Positions 13,842 to 21,341 of a stretch of DNA of 21,964 bases are shown here, one piece after another. The stretch lies in the NCBI GenBank assembly GCA_046733475.1, contig JBKPPF010000039.1:1-21964 (forward strand), in the 5' to 3' direction. Numbering within the stretch: position 1 is the first letter of the stretch; each line of letters starts with the position of its first letter. The translations under genes and the position numbers were made by a program. Source of the DNA: DATEOR01 sp046733475 (GTDB lineage Bacteria; Actinomycetota; Thermoleophilia; Gaiellales; Gaiellaceae). A model generated the notes under the pieces. It searched no databases. It was not told the DNA's origin and worked only from the letters and a program-made list of their open reading frames with translations.

Positions 13842-15170
13842 TCAGTCGAACCATGGCGTTGGGCTTGGTCGAAGCGCGGCTCGGACGCGTTCTGCCGGCC
13901 GAGACTCGTCAGGAACGCGCGCTTCGTGCGTTCTCGCAGCCGCTGCGCTCGCAACAGCGAGCGAGCTCATGATCCATATCGACTTGCTGTCTTCGAGCGA
14001 CAGCGACATCGCACCGATCGCGAGCACGGCCACTTGTGCCGTCCAGTAGTGCAGCTCCCAGCCATGTCGGCTCCTGACACGCCTATAGAGGCATACGATC
14101 ACGCACGCGAACAGGGAGAAACCGATGAGCCCTGTCTCGACCAGGATGGAGATGTAGGTGTTGTGCGCCTCCTTTTCTGCCTTCTTGTACGCGCTTCGCT
14201 GCGTGCGAAGATGCGCGATCGCAGCGCGATGGCCGTCGGTCCCCACGCCCACGAGCGGTCGTTCCAAAAAGACCTGCCCTGACTCGACCCAGATACTCCA
14301 CCGACCGCTGAGAGCCCCTTGGTCGCCTTCGCTGAGCGTCGCTGCAGTGCCGATGCGGTCGAGGCCCCCCGAGGGAGCGAACTGAATGACCATGACGATC
14401 GCCGCGACAAGAGCCGCCAGGGCCATGATCCGCTTCCTCGCGCTCAGCTTGCGCAAGGACCAGAGGATCAGCAGCGCGGTCGGGATGCTGGCGAGAGTTG
14501 CGCCTCGCGTACCGGTCATGGCCACAGCGATCACGCCGACCGGTATGTACGCGTAATTCACAATTCGGGCCAGAGCGGGACGTCTTCCCGCCTCGGGCCC
14601 AGCCGCCAGGTACCAGGCTGCCGGGCCCGCTATTGAGACGATGAGCGCAATTCCGTCAACCTGATAGCCGAGCGCGCTGACCCGGTCGTGCAGGGGGAAG
14701 CGCACCGGTGGAGCGGTGAAGTAGTTGACGATGATGCTTCCGGCAGCGACGAACGCTCCGAGCACGTACGCCTGGAGCGCTGCCTTGACCAGCACCTCCC
14801 GGTCGTAGAGATCCCAGAAGAGCAAGAGCAGACCGAACATCTCCGTATACGTCTTGAAGGCGGATAGGGTCGCGCCTGGGTCTACGCTCCAGTACAAGCT
14901 CAGCCCATTCCAGATCAGAAAGAGGAGGAACGCTTGCTGCAGACCGTCAGGCTTTCGCAGGCGCTTGTGTACGAGCACGCCGAGACCCCAGACGAGGAAA
15001 GTCAGATACCCAATGACCTTGGCTCCTCTCCCGAACTGGCCGATCTGGAGGGCGTTCTCCCACGGGACCGAAAAGACGAACAGGAGGCTCAACCAGATGG
15101 TGAACGAGCGTAAGCCGCCAAGGCTCGGGATGCTCAGGTAAGACAACGCTCGCCCCAGGGTTGCCCTCAT
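13842..15170 (-). CDS. O-antigen ligase / Wzy-type polymerase family protein, 442 aa
   Basis: A polytopic membrane protein with about 11-12 hydrophobic segments and the Wzy_C/WaaL signature. TGTRGATLA (219-227, R222) faces the outside, followed by SGRWSIW (288-294) and then a large loop with PLVGVGTDGH and HNTYISILVETGLIG (336-350). In this superfamily the loop Arg and His residues act in polymerising repeat units or ligating chains to an acceptor. In an actinobacterium lacking lipopolysaccharide, polymerase is the better guess; ligation to another anchor is possible. The ATG at 15170 overlaps the preceding sulfotransferase stop (ATGA). The C-terminus is a charged cytoplasmic tail. Confidence 0.9.
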   Translation of the reverse strand: MRATLGRALSYLSIPSLGGLRSFTIWLSLLFVFSVPWENALQIGQFGRGAKVIGYLTFLVWGLGVLVHKRLRKPDGLQQAFLLFLIWNGLSLYWSVDPGATLSAFKTYTEMFGLLLLFWDLYDREVLVKAALQAYVLGAFVAAGSIIVNYFTAPPVRFPLHDRVSALGYQVDGIALIVSIAGPAAWYLAAGPEAGRRPALARIVNYAYIPVGVIAVAMTGTRGATLASIPTALLILWSLRKLSARKRIMALAALVAAIVMVIQFAPSGGLDRIGTAATLSEGDQGALSGRWSIWVESGQVFLERPLVGVGTDGHRAAIAHLRTQRSAYKKAEKEAHNTYISILVETGLIGFSLFACVIVCLYRRVRSRHGWELHYWTAQVAVLAIGAMSLSLEDSKSIWIMSSLAVASAAAARTHEARVPDESRPAERVRAALRPSPTPWFD

Positions 15171-16000
15171 CCGAGCGCCTTTCCGAGGGCCCCGCGGCGG
15201 TTGGTCTTCCTGTACAGCTGCAGCAACGGCTTGTAGATCAGGTACTGCTTCGCCCGCGATGCGGTGAGCTTGCGTCTGTTGAAGTTCCTCAGCCGGTTCG
15301 CGCGGTAGCGGGCTACGTCCTCGGGAAGCGAGGGTCCGTATTCCCGTAGTAGGGCTGGAAACAGCTCCTGCGTCACATGCTCGTAGAGGGCGAGGTCGGA
15401 ACTGTTTGCAGCAACGATTGCGCGACGCATCCGAGGGCTTGCCCGCACCTTGGCCGCGAGCGTATTGCGCTGGGCGACGTTGATGGGCTGATAGGCGATG
15501 TCGAGATCGCCGGCACGGAGAGCTTTGAGGAGGAGGAGCGATTCGTCGAACTGCTCCGTGAGCCCGACGAAGATCCCTTTCTGCTCGATGGCGCGGAGGG
15601 CGTCATCGACGCTCTCGGTTCCCCCGATCTGTTTGGTCTGGGCGTTTTGAGACCATTCCTGGCCGATCCACTCGTCGAACTCGACGTCCTTCTTCCGATA
15701 GTCGATCTGGTACTGGAAGCGGGAGGCGCAGAGAGCCACCGGCTCACGCAGGAATGTGAAGTAGCGAAACTCTGTGCCGTGCTCCTCGAGATCGACATAG
15801 CCAGTGATGCGGTGCCCTGCGATGCTCTCGAGCTTCGGATAGACCTTCCGGAGGCGGCGCAGGTCCGGCGTCGAGAAAGGAGGCCCACCCCAGGCGGCAT
15901 GCCAAGGCTCGACCTCGCAATGCCGTAGGCCGTAGGAGCTGCGCAGGATGTAGCGAACGGTACGGCCGGCGGTCTTGTTGATGTGGATGAAGACGAGCAC
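15167..16000 (-). CDS. Sulfotransferase of the Sulfotransfer_2 type, 277 aa
   Basis: The N-terminus MLVFIHINKTAGRTVRYILR carries the PAPS loop of the Sulfotransfer_2 (chondroitin/HS 2-O-type) group, where 'H-x-x-K-T-A/G-G-x-T' is typical. The 3'-phosphate site is FTFLREPVALCASRFQYQ (R85, S93, R94). A central acidic segment DVEFDEWIG and GIFVGLTEQFDES (around 140-152) match the family as well. It is only distantly related to the other three sulfotransferases of the locus. The GTG start lies four bases after the stop of the glycosyltransferase gene, with no good ribosome binding site, which points to re-initiation by ribosomes finishing that gene. It overlaps the polymerase start by four bases. 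Confidence 0.85.
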   Translation of the reverse strand: MLVFIHINKTAGRTVRYILRSSYGLRHCEVEPWHAAWGGPPFSTPDLRRLRKVYPKLESIAGHRITGYVDLEEHGTEFRYFTFLREPVALCASRFQYQIDYRKKDVEFDEWIGQEWSQNAQTKQIGGTESVDDALRAIEQKGIFVGLTEQFDESLLLLKALRAGDLDIAYQPINVAQRNTLAAKVRASPRMRRAIVAANSSDLALYEHVTQELFPALLREYGPSLPEDVARYRANRLRNFNRRKLTASRAKQYLIYKPLLQLYRKTNRRGALGKALG

Positions 16001-16004
16001 GCCG

Positions 16005-17168
16005 CTAACGCATGAGCGCTGGAACGCCGCTCGGCTGGCCGTCGAACATGAGTCGAAGAAACTCGTCGACCACCGCGTCCAGCTCGTATGGCTGCCAGCT
16101 CTCGTAGGGTGGGCGGGGCAACCGACCGTCCAGCGCGGCTTCCATGGCGGCGGCGAGGTCGTCGATCGCGTTCACGCCGACGAGTCTCCCGTACCGACCG
16201 CCGGCCAAAATCTCCCTTGGTCCGCTCGGGCAGTCGGTCGCGATGACCGGCAGGCCGCAGGCAAGCGCCTCGATCAGGACCGTGGGGAGACCTTCCCAGC
16301 GCGAGGAGAGTACGAATGCCACCGCACGAGAGAGGTAGGCATAGGGGTTCTCGACCGATCCGGGCAGGCAGATGTCATCGGCGATGCCCAGTTCGTGAGC
16401 CAAGTCCTCCAACTGCGGTCGCTCAGGGCCCTCACCGAGGATGAGGAGTCGAGCAGGGCGCTTCGCCCGTACTCGACTGAAGGCCTGGAGCAGCGTGGGG
16501 AAATCCTTCTGAGGTCGCAGCCGACCGACTGCAACGAAGACCTTGCTTCCATCGGTAAACCAGGGATGTTCCACCGGCGCCTCCGCGCGCTCCGTAAGAT
16601 CGGGCGTCACGATGGGGTTGAACACGACCTTCAACTTCTCCGCGGGCAAACCCGTGAACCGCGCGAGATCGTCCACGACGCCCGCCGACACCCCGACGAC
16701 GTAGTCCGCCTGCGGATAGAAGGCACGCACGATCCGCGGCATCAGCCGATCACGTCGGCTCTTGCCGTGCTTGGCGGCTTCCGAAAGCGTGTTCTGCTCG
16801 ACGACCACGATCCGCCCGCGATATCGCGCCAGCCGGCACGCGGTGAGCGCGACGACGTTCGCATGGTCGAGGTAGGAGATGAGAGCGAGCGGCCTCTCTC
16901 TGCGGAGATAAGCGATCAGCCGCGGCAGGGACGTCAGAACGCGGCGAGCCTGGAGGTCCACGATCCTCACGTCGGGAGAGACCTCGGGAAGCCGCGGGCC
17001 CTCCGCGGCAGCGAGAACGAGGTCGACCTCGAAACCCCGTCGCGTGAGCCCCTCGGCGAGCTTCAGGGCACCGCGCTCGGCGCCACCTTGCGCCATCGAA
17101 GGGGCGAAGATCGCGAGCCGACCGCCTGGACGCGAGAGCCAGTCTTCGGTCGGCCGCTGCTCGCTCAT
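16005..17168 (-). CDS. GT4-family glycosyltransferase, 387 aa
   Basis: This GT-B fold retaining glycosyltransferase should add one sugar from a nucleotide-sugar donor to the growing lipid-linked repeat at the cytoplasmic face. The N-terminal domain opens with LAIFAPSMAQGGAERGALKLAEGL in two parts, with the 'GGAE' motif for acceptor binding. The C-terminal domain shows FVAVGRLRPQKDFPTLLQAF and the EX7E motif within RWEGLPTVLIEALACG, which binds the donor. The ATG at 17168 has GGGGGG seven bases upstream and is preferred to the ATG at 17195, which has none. The gene follows the Wzz-like gene by 33 bases and the sulfotransferase follows it by four. Donor and linkage are not predictable. Confidence 0.92.
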   Translation of the reverse strand: MSEQRPTEDWLSRPGGRLAIFAPSMAQGGAERGALKLAEGLTRRGFEVDLVLAAAEGPRLPEVSPDVRIVDLQARRVLTSLPRLIAYLRRERPLALISYLDHANVVALTACRLARYRGRIVVVEQNTLSEAAKHGKSRRDRLMPRIVRAFYPQADYVVGVSAGVVDDLARFTGLPAEKLKVVFNPIVTPDLTERAEAPVEHPWFTDGSKVFVAVGRLRPQKDFPTLLQAFSRVRAKRPARLLILGEGPERPQLEDLAHELGIADDICLPGSVENPYAYLSRAVAFVLSSRWEGLPTVLIEALACGLPVIATDCPSGPREILAGGRYGRLVGVNAIDDLAAAMEAALDGRLPRPPYESWQPYELDAVVDEFLRLMFDGQPSGVPALMR

Positions 17169-17201
17169 CGCGTCGCCCCCCTTCGCCCCGCGCATCTGCC
17201 G

Positions 17202-18839
17202 CTAGCGCCGCTGGGCGGGATGTTCGACGCTCGCGTCCGCAACAGGGCGACGCTCGACCGGCCCCGGCGGGGCGCGACCCGGCTGCGGGAACCGTCGAGT
17301 CGTCTGGTGCTTGCGAGTCGCTCCGCCTCGGTTGTAGATGTACCCAACCGGTCGCACACCGAGTAGCTCGAGGCGATTGAGCAGCTGCCTCGCATCCTCG
17401 GCCTTGCCCCGGTGACGGAGGACGATGACGACAGCACCTGCCATTCGCAAGATGGCGTCCACGTGATCGCCGTCGAGCATGGGAGGGCCGTCGGCGACGA
17501 CGAGGTCGAACTCTTTCTGGGTGCGCCGGTGCATGGACGTAGGCGGCGCCGATCCCACGTCGACAACCGTCACCGTGCCGCGACCATCGACTCGGATCAC
17601 CGAATCCGCAAAGAACTCCTCGACGTGGCCTGTGGCGTCCCCACGATGCCCATTTGTCTCTGCGGCGTCCTCACTCGAGATCGGCATAGCGACAGCAAGC
17701 AGGCTCTTCAGACCCGAAGCCTCGACGTCGGCGTCGAGCGCCTGCACCCGGTGGCCTTGCTGTGCCGCCGCCAGAGCCGTGTTCGCCGCCACAGTCGTCG
17801 ACCCATCACCTTCGGAGGGGGAGACGAAGGCAACGAAAGCCGGTGGCCGAGCGTTGCTCGCCTTGCCCCGTGGCTGTCCGCTCCTGGGCTGTCCGTTGGA
17901 CTCTGCGTTGATCGTCAGACTTGCGGCCAAGAAGCGGAATTCCCGAGCCGCCGGAGTCGCCGGGCTCACGAGTGCAGGTAGCTTCGACTCCGGTCCGCCT
18001 CGACCGAAGTTGGGTATCTCCGCGAGCAGTGGAAAGCCGAGTAGCGTCTGCGGGTCGAGCGCCTCGAAAAACTCCTGGTTCCGCGTGCCCCTCCAGTAAG
18101 CGACCCCGCAGCCGACGAGGGCTCCGAGAACAAGCGAGAGCACCAGCACGGCGAGAGTCGAGGGCCCGCCTGCTTTGCCGGCATCAGCTTTGTAGACTGC
18201 GACTACGCCGTCCCCGGCAACCGCCGCATTCGTCTCGATGCGACCGCGTTCGGCTTTCAGGCGGTTGAGGAGAGCGGCGGCATCCTCGGCATCTTGACCG
18301 CTCGCGGTTGAGGCACTCAATTCCGCTTGCGTAATCGCGGTATCGAGCTGCGCGAGCGCCTGCTCGGTGTCGTCCTGGAGCTCGGCGCGAGTGGCGTTCT
18401 CGTAGGCTTGCATAATTGCATTCGCGCCCGTTACAGCCGCGTCCGGACGGTTTGCACGGAAGCTGACCGACACGAAGTTCGATTCGGCCGTCGCGGTGAT
18501 CAAGGTCCGCCGCTGAAAGCTCCGGGGATCGATGACGATCGGATTCTTGGGATCGTTGCGGGCGATTTCGCTTGCGCCTTGCGCGATCGGAAGCGACTTC
18601 ATCACCGCAACCTGATCGGCGACATAGCGCGCTTCGTCGCGAGCGGGATCTGCGGCTGTCGGCGCCGGCTGGGAGAGAAGGACGGATGCCTCGGCCGTGT
18701 ACTCCTTCTGCCGCAGCTCGGTGACAAGGAGGCCAATGCCGGCGAAAGCCAGAGCGAAAGCGACCACGAGCAAACGTCGGTTCCAGATCAACGAGAAGAC
18801 GTTCGTCTCGGCGGTACCTGCTGCTAGGTCAGTCGTCAT
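17202..18839 (-). CDS. Wzz/chain-length determinant fused to a degenerate bacterial tyrosine-kinase-like domain, 545 aa
   Basis: Residues 1-250 form a Wzz domain: a short cytoplasmic start, membrane helix 1 (22-40), an extracytoplasmic helical part with a coiled-coil stretch (145-205) and membrane helix 2 (226-248). Residues 300-510 resemble a BY-kinase/ParA-like ATPase. The P-loop reads FVSPSEGDGSTTVAANTA (338-355), where the usual 'P-G-E-G-K-S/T' lysine is absent. Walker A' (ALDAD, 367-371) and a Walker B-like FDLVVADGPP (444-453) remain. The tail (506-545) has no tyrosine cluster. Polymer length control is therefore likely, but ATP hydrolysis and autophosphorylation are doubtful. Start: ATG at 18839, GGAG three bases upstream. 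It is the first gene behind the promoter at 19019-19047. Confidence 0.9.
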   Translation of the reverse strand: MTTDLAAGTAETNVFSLIWNRRLLVVAFALAFAGIGLLVTELRQKEYTAEASVLLSQPAPTAADPARDEARYVADQVAVMKSLPIAQGASEIARNDPKNPIVIDPRSFQRRTLITATAESNFVSVSFRANRPDAAVTGANAIMQAYENATRAELQDDTEQALAQLDTAITQAELSASTASGQDAEDAAALLNRLKAERGRIETNAAVAGDGVVAVYKADAGKAGGPSTLAVLVLSLVLGALVGCGVAYWRGTRNQEFFEALDPQTLLGFPLLAEIPNFGRGGPESKLPALVSPATPAAREFRFLAASLTINAESNGQPRSGQPRGKASNARPPAFVAFVSPSEGDGSTTVAANTALAAAQQGHRVQALDADVEASGLKSLLAVAMPISSEDAAETNGHRGDATGHVEEFFADSVIRVDGRGTVTVVDVGSAPPTSMHRRTQKEFDLVVADGPPMLDGDHVDAILRMAGAVVIVLRHRGKAEDARQLLNRLELLGVRPVGYIYNRGGATRKHQTTRRFPQPGRAPPGPVERRPVADASVEHPAQRR

Positions 18840-18878
18840 ACTCTCCGCTCACCATCGATCCACGAACCGATCATGGCT

Positions 18879-18899
18879 GCGACACACGTCATGTGTCGC
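18879..18899 (-). promoter_or_regulatory. Strong hairpin in the wzz leader
   Basis: GCGACACA (18879-18886) pairs perfectly with TGTGTCGC (18892-18899) around a 5-base loop. It ends 40 bases upstream of the Wzz ATG. There is no T-run, so it is not a standard terminator. It may shape translation, transcript stability or protein binding. Confidence 0.5.
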
Positions 18900-18909
18900 G
18901 GCCTCCGAT

Positions 18910-18981
18910 TTACCGCTGAACAGGCGGTGGGACATACGCACGACCAACGTCCATGGCCCAGTTCCGGCTGAAATTGTTCAT
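18910..18981 (-). CDS. Possible 23-aa leader peptide with a PPP motif
   Basis: Inside the wzz leader, an ATG (18981) preceded by AGGGGAG, and further back by AGGA at ten bases, opens a 23-codon frame ending in TAA. Its last third reads AYVPPPVQR. Three consecutive prolines are a known ribosome-stalling sequence relieved by EF-P. The proline codons lie in the hairpin ACCGC/GCGGT (18912-18928), so a stalled ribosome would keep that hairpin open. The frame is short enough to arise by chance, so treat it as a hypothesis. Confidence 0.3.
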   Translation of the reverse strand: MNNFSRNWAMDVGRAYVPPPVQR

Positions 18982-19018
18982 CTCCCCTAGTTCCTACCGC
19001 TTCTCTCCGCAACCTCAC

Positions 19019-19047
19019 AGTGTAGGCACGATGAGCGACCCGGACAA
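19019..19047 (-). promoter_or_regulatory. Housekeeping-sigma promoter of the wzz transcription unit
   Basis: On the minus strand TTGTCC (19047-19042) and TACACT (19024-19019) are separated by exactly 17 bases, each matching four of six consensus positions, and TACACT fits the actinobacterial TAnnnT -10. Transcription should start near 19012 and give a leader of about 170 bases before the Wzz ATG. It overlaps no coding region. Confidence 0.55.
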
Positions 19048-19070
19048 GCTTGAACCGTCGCCGAGAAGCC

Positions 19071-20549
19071 TCAGAGCGCCTCCCAGAGAAGCTTCCTGAT
19101 CTCGGCAAGCACCTCGGCTAGCGGGCGATCGGTTCGGATCCTGCGTACCGGAATTCCTTCGAAGCGAAGGTTGGAGCTCCGTTCGTGCCGTGCGCGCACG
19201 TACGCTTCCGGCTCCACCTTCTCTCGGTTTCTGTTTCGCTCGAGGGTCGTCTCGAGCGGAGCGGTCAGGTAGATCGCGAGATCTGGCGGGACGATCGTCC
19301 GGTAGAGGAGAGCTTCCCGCTCGATGAGCCAGCGGCGGAGACGACCTTTGCTTGCGGTTCCTCCCGGACGGCCCAGCTGTGCACCGTCGGGGGCCCCTTC
19401 ATCCGCGGACGGGTACCGGTCGCACAGCACGACGCTGCCGTTGACCGCGTTGGCAAAGGCACGCTTTAGGAGGACATGTCGATCATGCGCGAGCAGGACG
19501 GAGCGGATGCCGAAGAGGAGCGGGAACTCCTCCGTCGGGCCGGATGGCCCAGGCCAGGCCGAATGTCGACGCTCGGCCACCCGGGTCGAGCGCTGCCCGG
19601 GGAGGAGCGAACGAAGCAACGGAAGCAAGAGATTGGGAACCACCGTTAGCGGCGTGCCGGGCGGCTTCCCTGCGTGCACGCGTTCGACCGTCAGATATCG
19701 ACCTAGCCAGCGCTCCATCTCCGTGAGCACGGTGGACTTGCCCGTGGCCTCCGCCCCGACGAAGGCGATCACCGCCCCTCCCTCTCCGAGCGTGAGCCTT
19801 TTCCGAGTCCCGCGCGCGCGGTACATCGCCCTGCCGGTGAACGCGCGCACGCCCGCGGCCCATGCTCTGAGCCTGCCGCGCCGCGCGAACTGTCGCAGCT
19901 GGCCGCGGACGCGGCGGCCGAGCACAATGCGGCGCCACAGGGGCGCGGGGTCCAAGAGCCCCTCGAGCGCCCGGTCGAACAGATCCGGGCTCAAGGCGGG
20001 CAACCAGGCGGTCAGTAATTTTCTGGCCTCACCGCGCGCTTCATCTGTTGCGAGCCATGACGCCTCCCGGCGAACGTCCTCCCATCCTCTGAGAAGCAGT
20101 GTGAGCTCCACGAGCGTTGCGTGCTTCAGGGACATCCGCAAGACGAAGACCACGAGCTCAGCTCCCTTGCGCGGGACATTGACGGCGCCCGCTCGGCTGA
20201 CGTTTGTCAGGAGCATCTCCTCGAGCGGTAGGCGGTAGTTCTTCGTCAGGCTCTCGCCCGAGATGACGCGGTAGTAGGCATGGACGTGGACGATTGCGCC
20301 CTCCGCCTCGTCGAGCGCGAGATAGTGCTCCACGGATGGGAAAGGCGGCACGCCAACCTCGATCGCCGGACGAAAACAGAGCTCCTCGATGACGCCACGA
20401 AATGCCTGAGCATCCTCCCGCTTGACGAGTAGGTCGATGTCGGTCTCGGCGGCGAGAGTCTCTGCCAGGACCCAGTTGCTCTTCCAGTGGCAGTAGCGGA
20501 TGTTGGAAGCGTCGAGCCGCTCGAAGAGCACGGAAACTTTCGGTAGCAC
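19071..20549 (-). CDS. Nucleotidyltransferase-like plus thymidylate-kinase-like P-loop fusion, 492 aa
   Basis: Two domains are visible. Residues 1-150 resemble a nucleotidyltransferase-fold domain: IRYCHWKSNWVLAE, then TDIDLLVKRED, where D37-I-D39 match a metal-binding DxD. Residues 255-492 are a P-loop kinase: VIAFVGAEATGKSTVLTEM (P-loop 264-272), then VVLCDRYPS (D377-R-Y, as in thymidylate kinases) and a late LERNRNREKVEPEAYVRAR lid-like segment. Between them lies an Arg-rich linker (205-250). Such fusions occur in polysaccharide clusters, but I know of no proven substrate; phosphorylating a sugar or nucleotide precursor is inferred. The GTG start has GGAGGT about eight bases upstream, and the preceding kinase gene stops three bases away. 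It ends 31 bases before the next promoter region. Confidence 0.85.
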   Translation of the reverse strand: MLPKVSVLFERLDASNIRYCHWKSNWVLAETLAAETDIDLLVKREDAQAFRGVIEELCFRPAIEVGVPPFPSVEHYLALDEAEGAIVHVHAYYRVISGESLTKNYRLPLEEMLLTNVSRAGAVNVPRKGAELVVFVLRMSLKHATLVELTLLLRGWEDVRREASWLATDEARGEARKLLTAWLPALSPDLFDRALEGLLDPAPLWRRIVLGRRVRGQLRQFARRGRLRAWAAGVRAFTGRAMYRARGTRKRLTLGEGGAVIAFVGAEATGKSTVLTEMERWLGRYLTVERVHAGKPPGTPLTVVPNLLLPLLRSLLPGQRSTRVAERRHSAWPGPSGPTEEFPLLFGIRSVLLAHDRHVLLKRAFANAVNGSVVLCDRYPSADEGAPDGAQLGRPGGTASKGRLRRWLIEREALLYRTIVPPDLAIYLTAPLETTLERNRNREKVEPEAYVRARHERSSNLRFEGIPVRRIRTDRPLAEVLAEIRKLLWEAL

Positions 20550-20552
20550 CGT

Positions 20553-21341
20553 CTAGACCTCCGGGAGGGAAGAATCGAGAGTGGATGCGGCCCCAGAGCT
20601 CTTCCGCTCCCGCCCCGGAATCGAGGAGCGCAACCGATTGACGACCTCCCTTGCCAGCCGGATCCTCCCCTCCCTGTCTAAATCGCTGCTCTCCACGATC
20701 GTGACTCGGTCCGCGACGGGTGCGGTCTGGACAAGGAGATCGAACAGCGCCACGGTGCGCCGGACATCGGCCTCGATCTCTGCGACGCCTACCCCTACGT
20801 GCTGGCGACGCGGGTCAGGGCGAGACCTTGCCCGTTCGACGAGCGATTCGACCGGCGCTCGCACGTAGACGACGACATCTGGCATGGGCGCGAGGTCTGC
20901 AAACCGGGCGAGCTCCGCCTCGCCGAAGTCCATTTTCGTCGCGACAAAGAGGTTGTACGAGCTCAGAAGCGTCCCCTCATCGGACAGGACGATCGCATCT
21001 CGCGCGCGCCCCCGGGCGAGGTGGAACATGCCGACCTTGCGAAGGACGCCACGCATGCCGTTGAGCTTGTCGAACCTCGAAGGTGCGTGACCCCAGAGAG
21101 TGCACCGGGCGAACGAGAGGAAGAGGCGCTCGTCGCCGAGGGCGCCGAGGAGGAATGGAAGGCTGCCGAGCTCCTGAACGACGTTGACGGCCGTCGGCTG
21201 CGCGACTCTGCGAAGCAGCGGTCGCTGGAGCAACAGATCGGGCATCGCAATGACCTCCTGCTCCGGAATGCCGTTTTCGCAGATCAGATTCCTCAGTGTC
21301 GTCTTGCCAGCGCCGGCGCAGCCGATGAGCTCGACGATCAT
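20553..21341 (-). CDS. P-loop kinase-like protein, 262 aa
   Basis: The N-terminus MIVELIGCAGAGKTTLRNLI is a perfect Walker A (GxxGxGKT). A later stretch, DAIVLSDEGTLL, resembles the Walker B/DE(G) site of nucleoside or sugar kinases, and VVVYVRAPVESLVERARSR resembles the arginine-rich LID of thymidylate/deoxynucleoside kinases. I cannot name its substrate. The ATG at 21341 overlaps the glycosyltransferase stop by four bases (ATGA); the longer frame to 21419 would overlap it deeply and is rejected. It lies directly upstream of the nucleotidyltransferase-kinase fusion, so the two probably work on related substrates. The C-terminal 25 residues are Ser/Arg-rich and likely disordered. Confidence 0.82.
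   Translation of the reverse strand: MIVELIGCAGAGKTTLRNLICENGIPEQEVIAMPDLLLQRPLLRRVAQPTAVNVVQELGSLPFLLGALGDERLFLSFARCTLWGHAPSRFDKLNGMRGVLRKVGMFHLARGRARDAIVLSDEGTLLSSYNLFVATKMDFGEAELARFADLAPMPDVVVYVRAPVESLVERARSRPDPRRQHVGVGVAEIEADVRRTVALFDLLVQTAPVADRVTIVESSDLDREGRIRLAREVVNRLRSSIPGRERKSSGAASTLDSSLPEV

Noticed and set aside
13832..13954. Longer N-terminus for the sulfotransferase at 12992
   Set aside because: It would overlap the polymerase gene by 113 bases and lacks similarity to the paralogue, whose start aligns with the TTG at 13831.
15975..17366. 463-codon plus-strand open frame opposite the glycosyltransferase gene
   Set aside because: Antisense to a clear GT4 gene and crosses into the Wzz gene; composition is that of a reverse-strand shadow.
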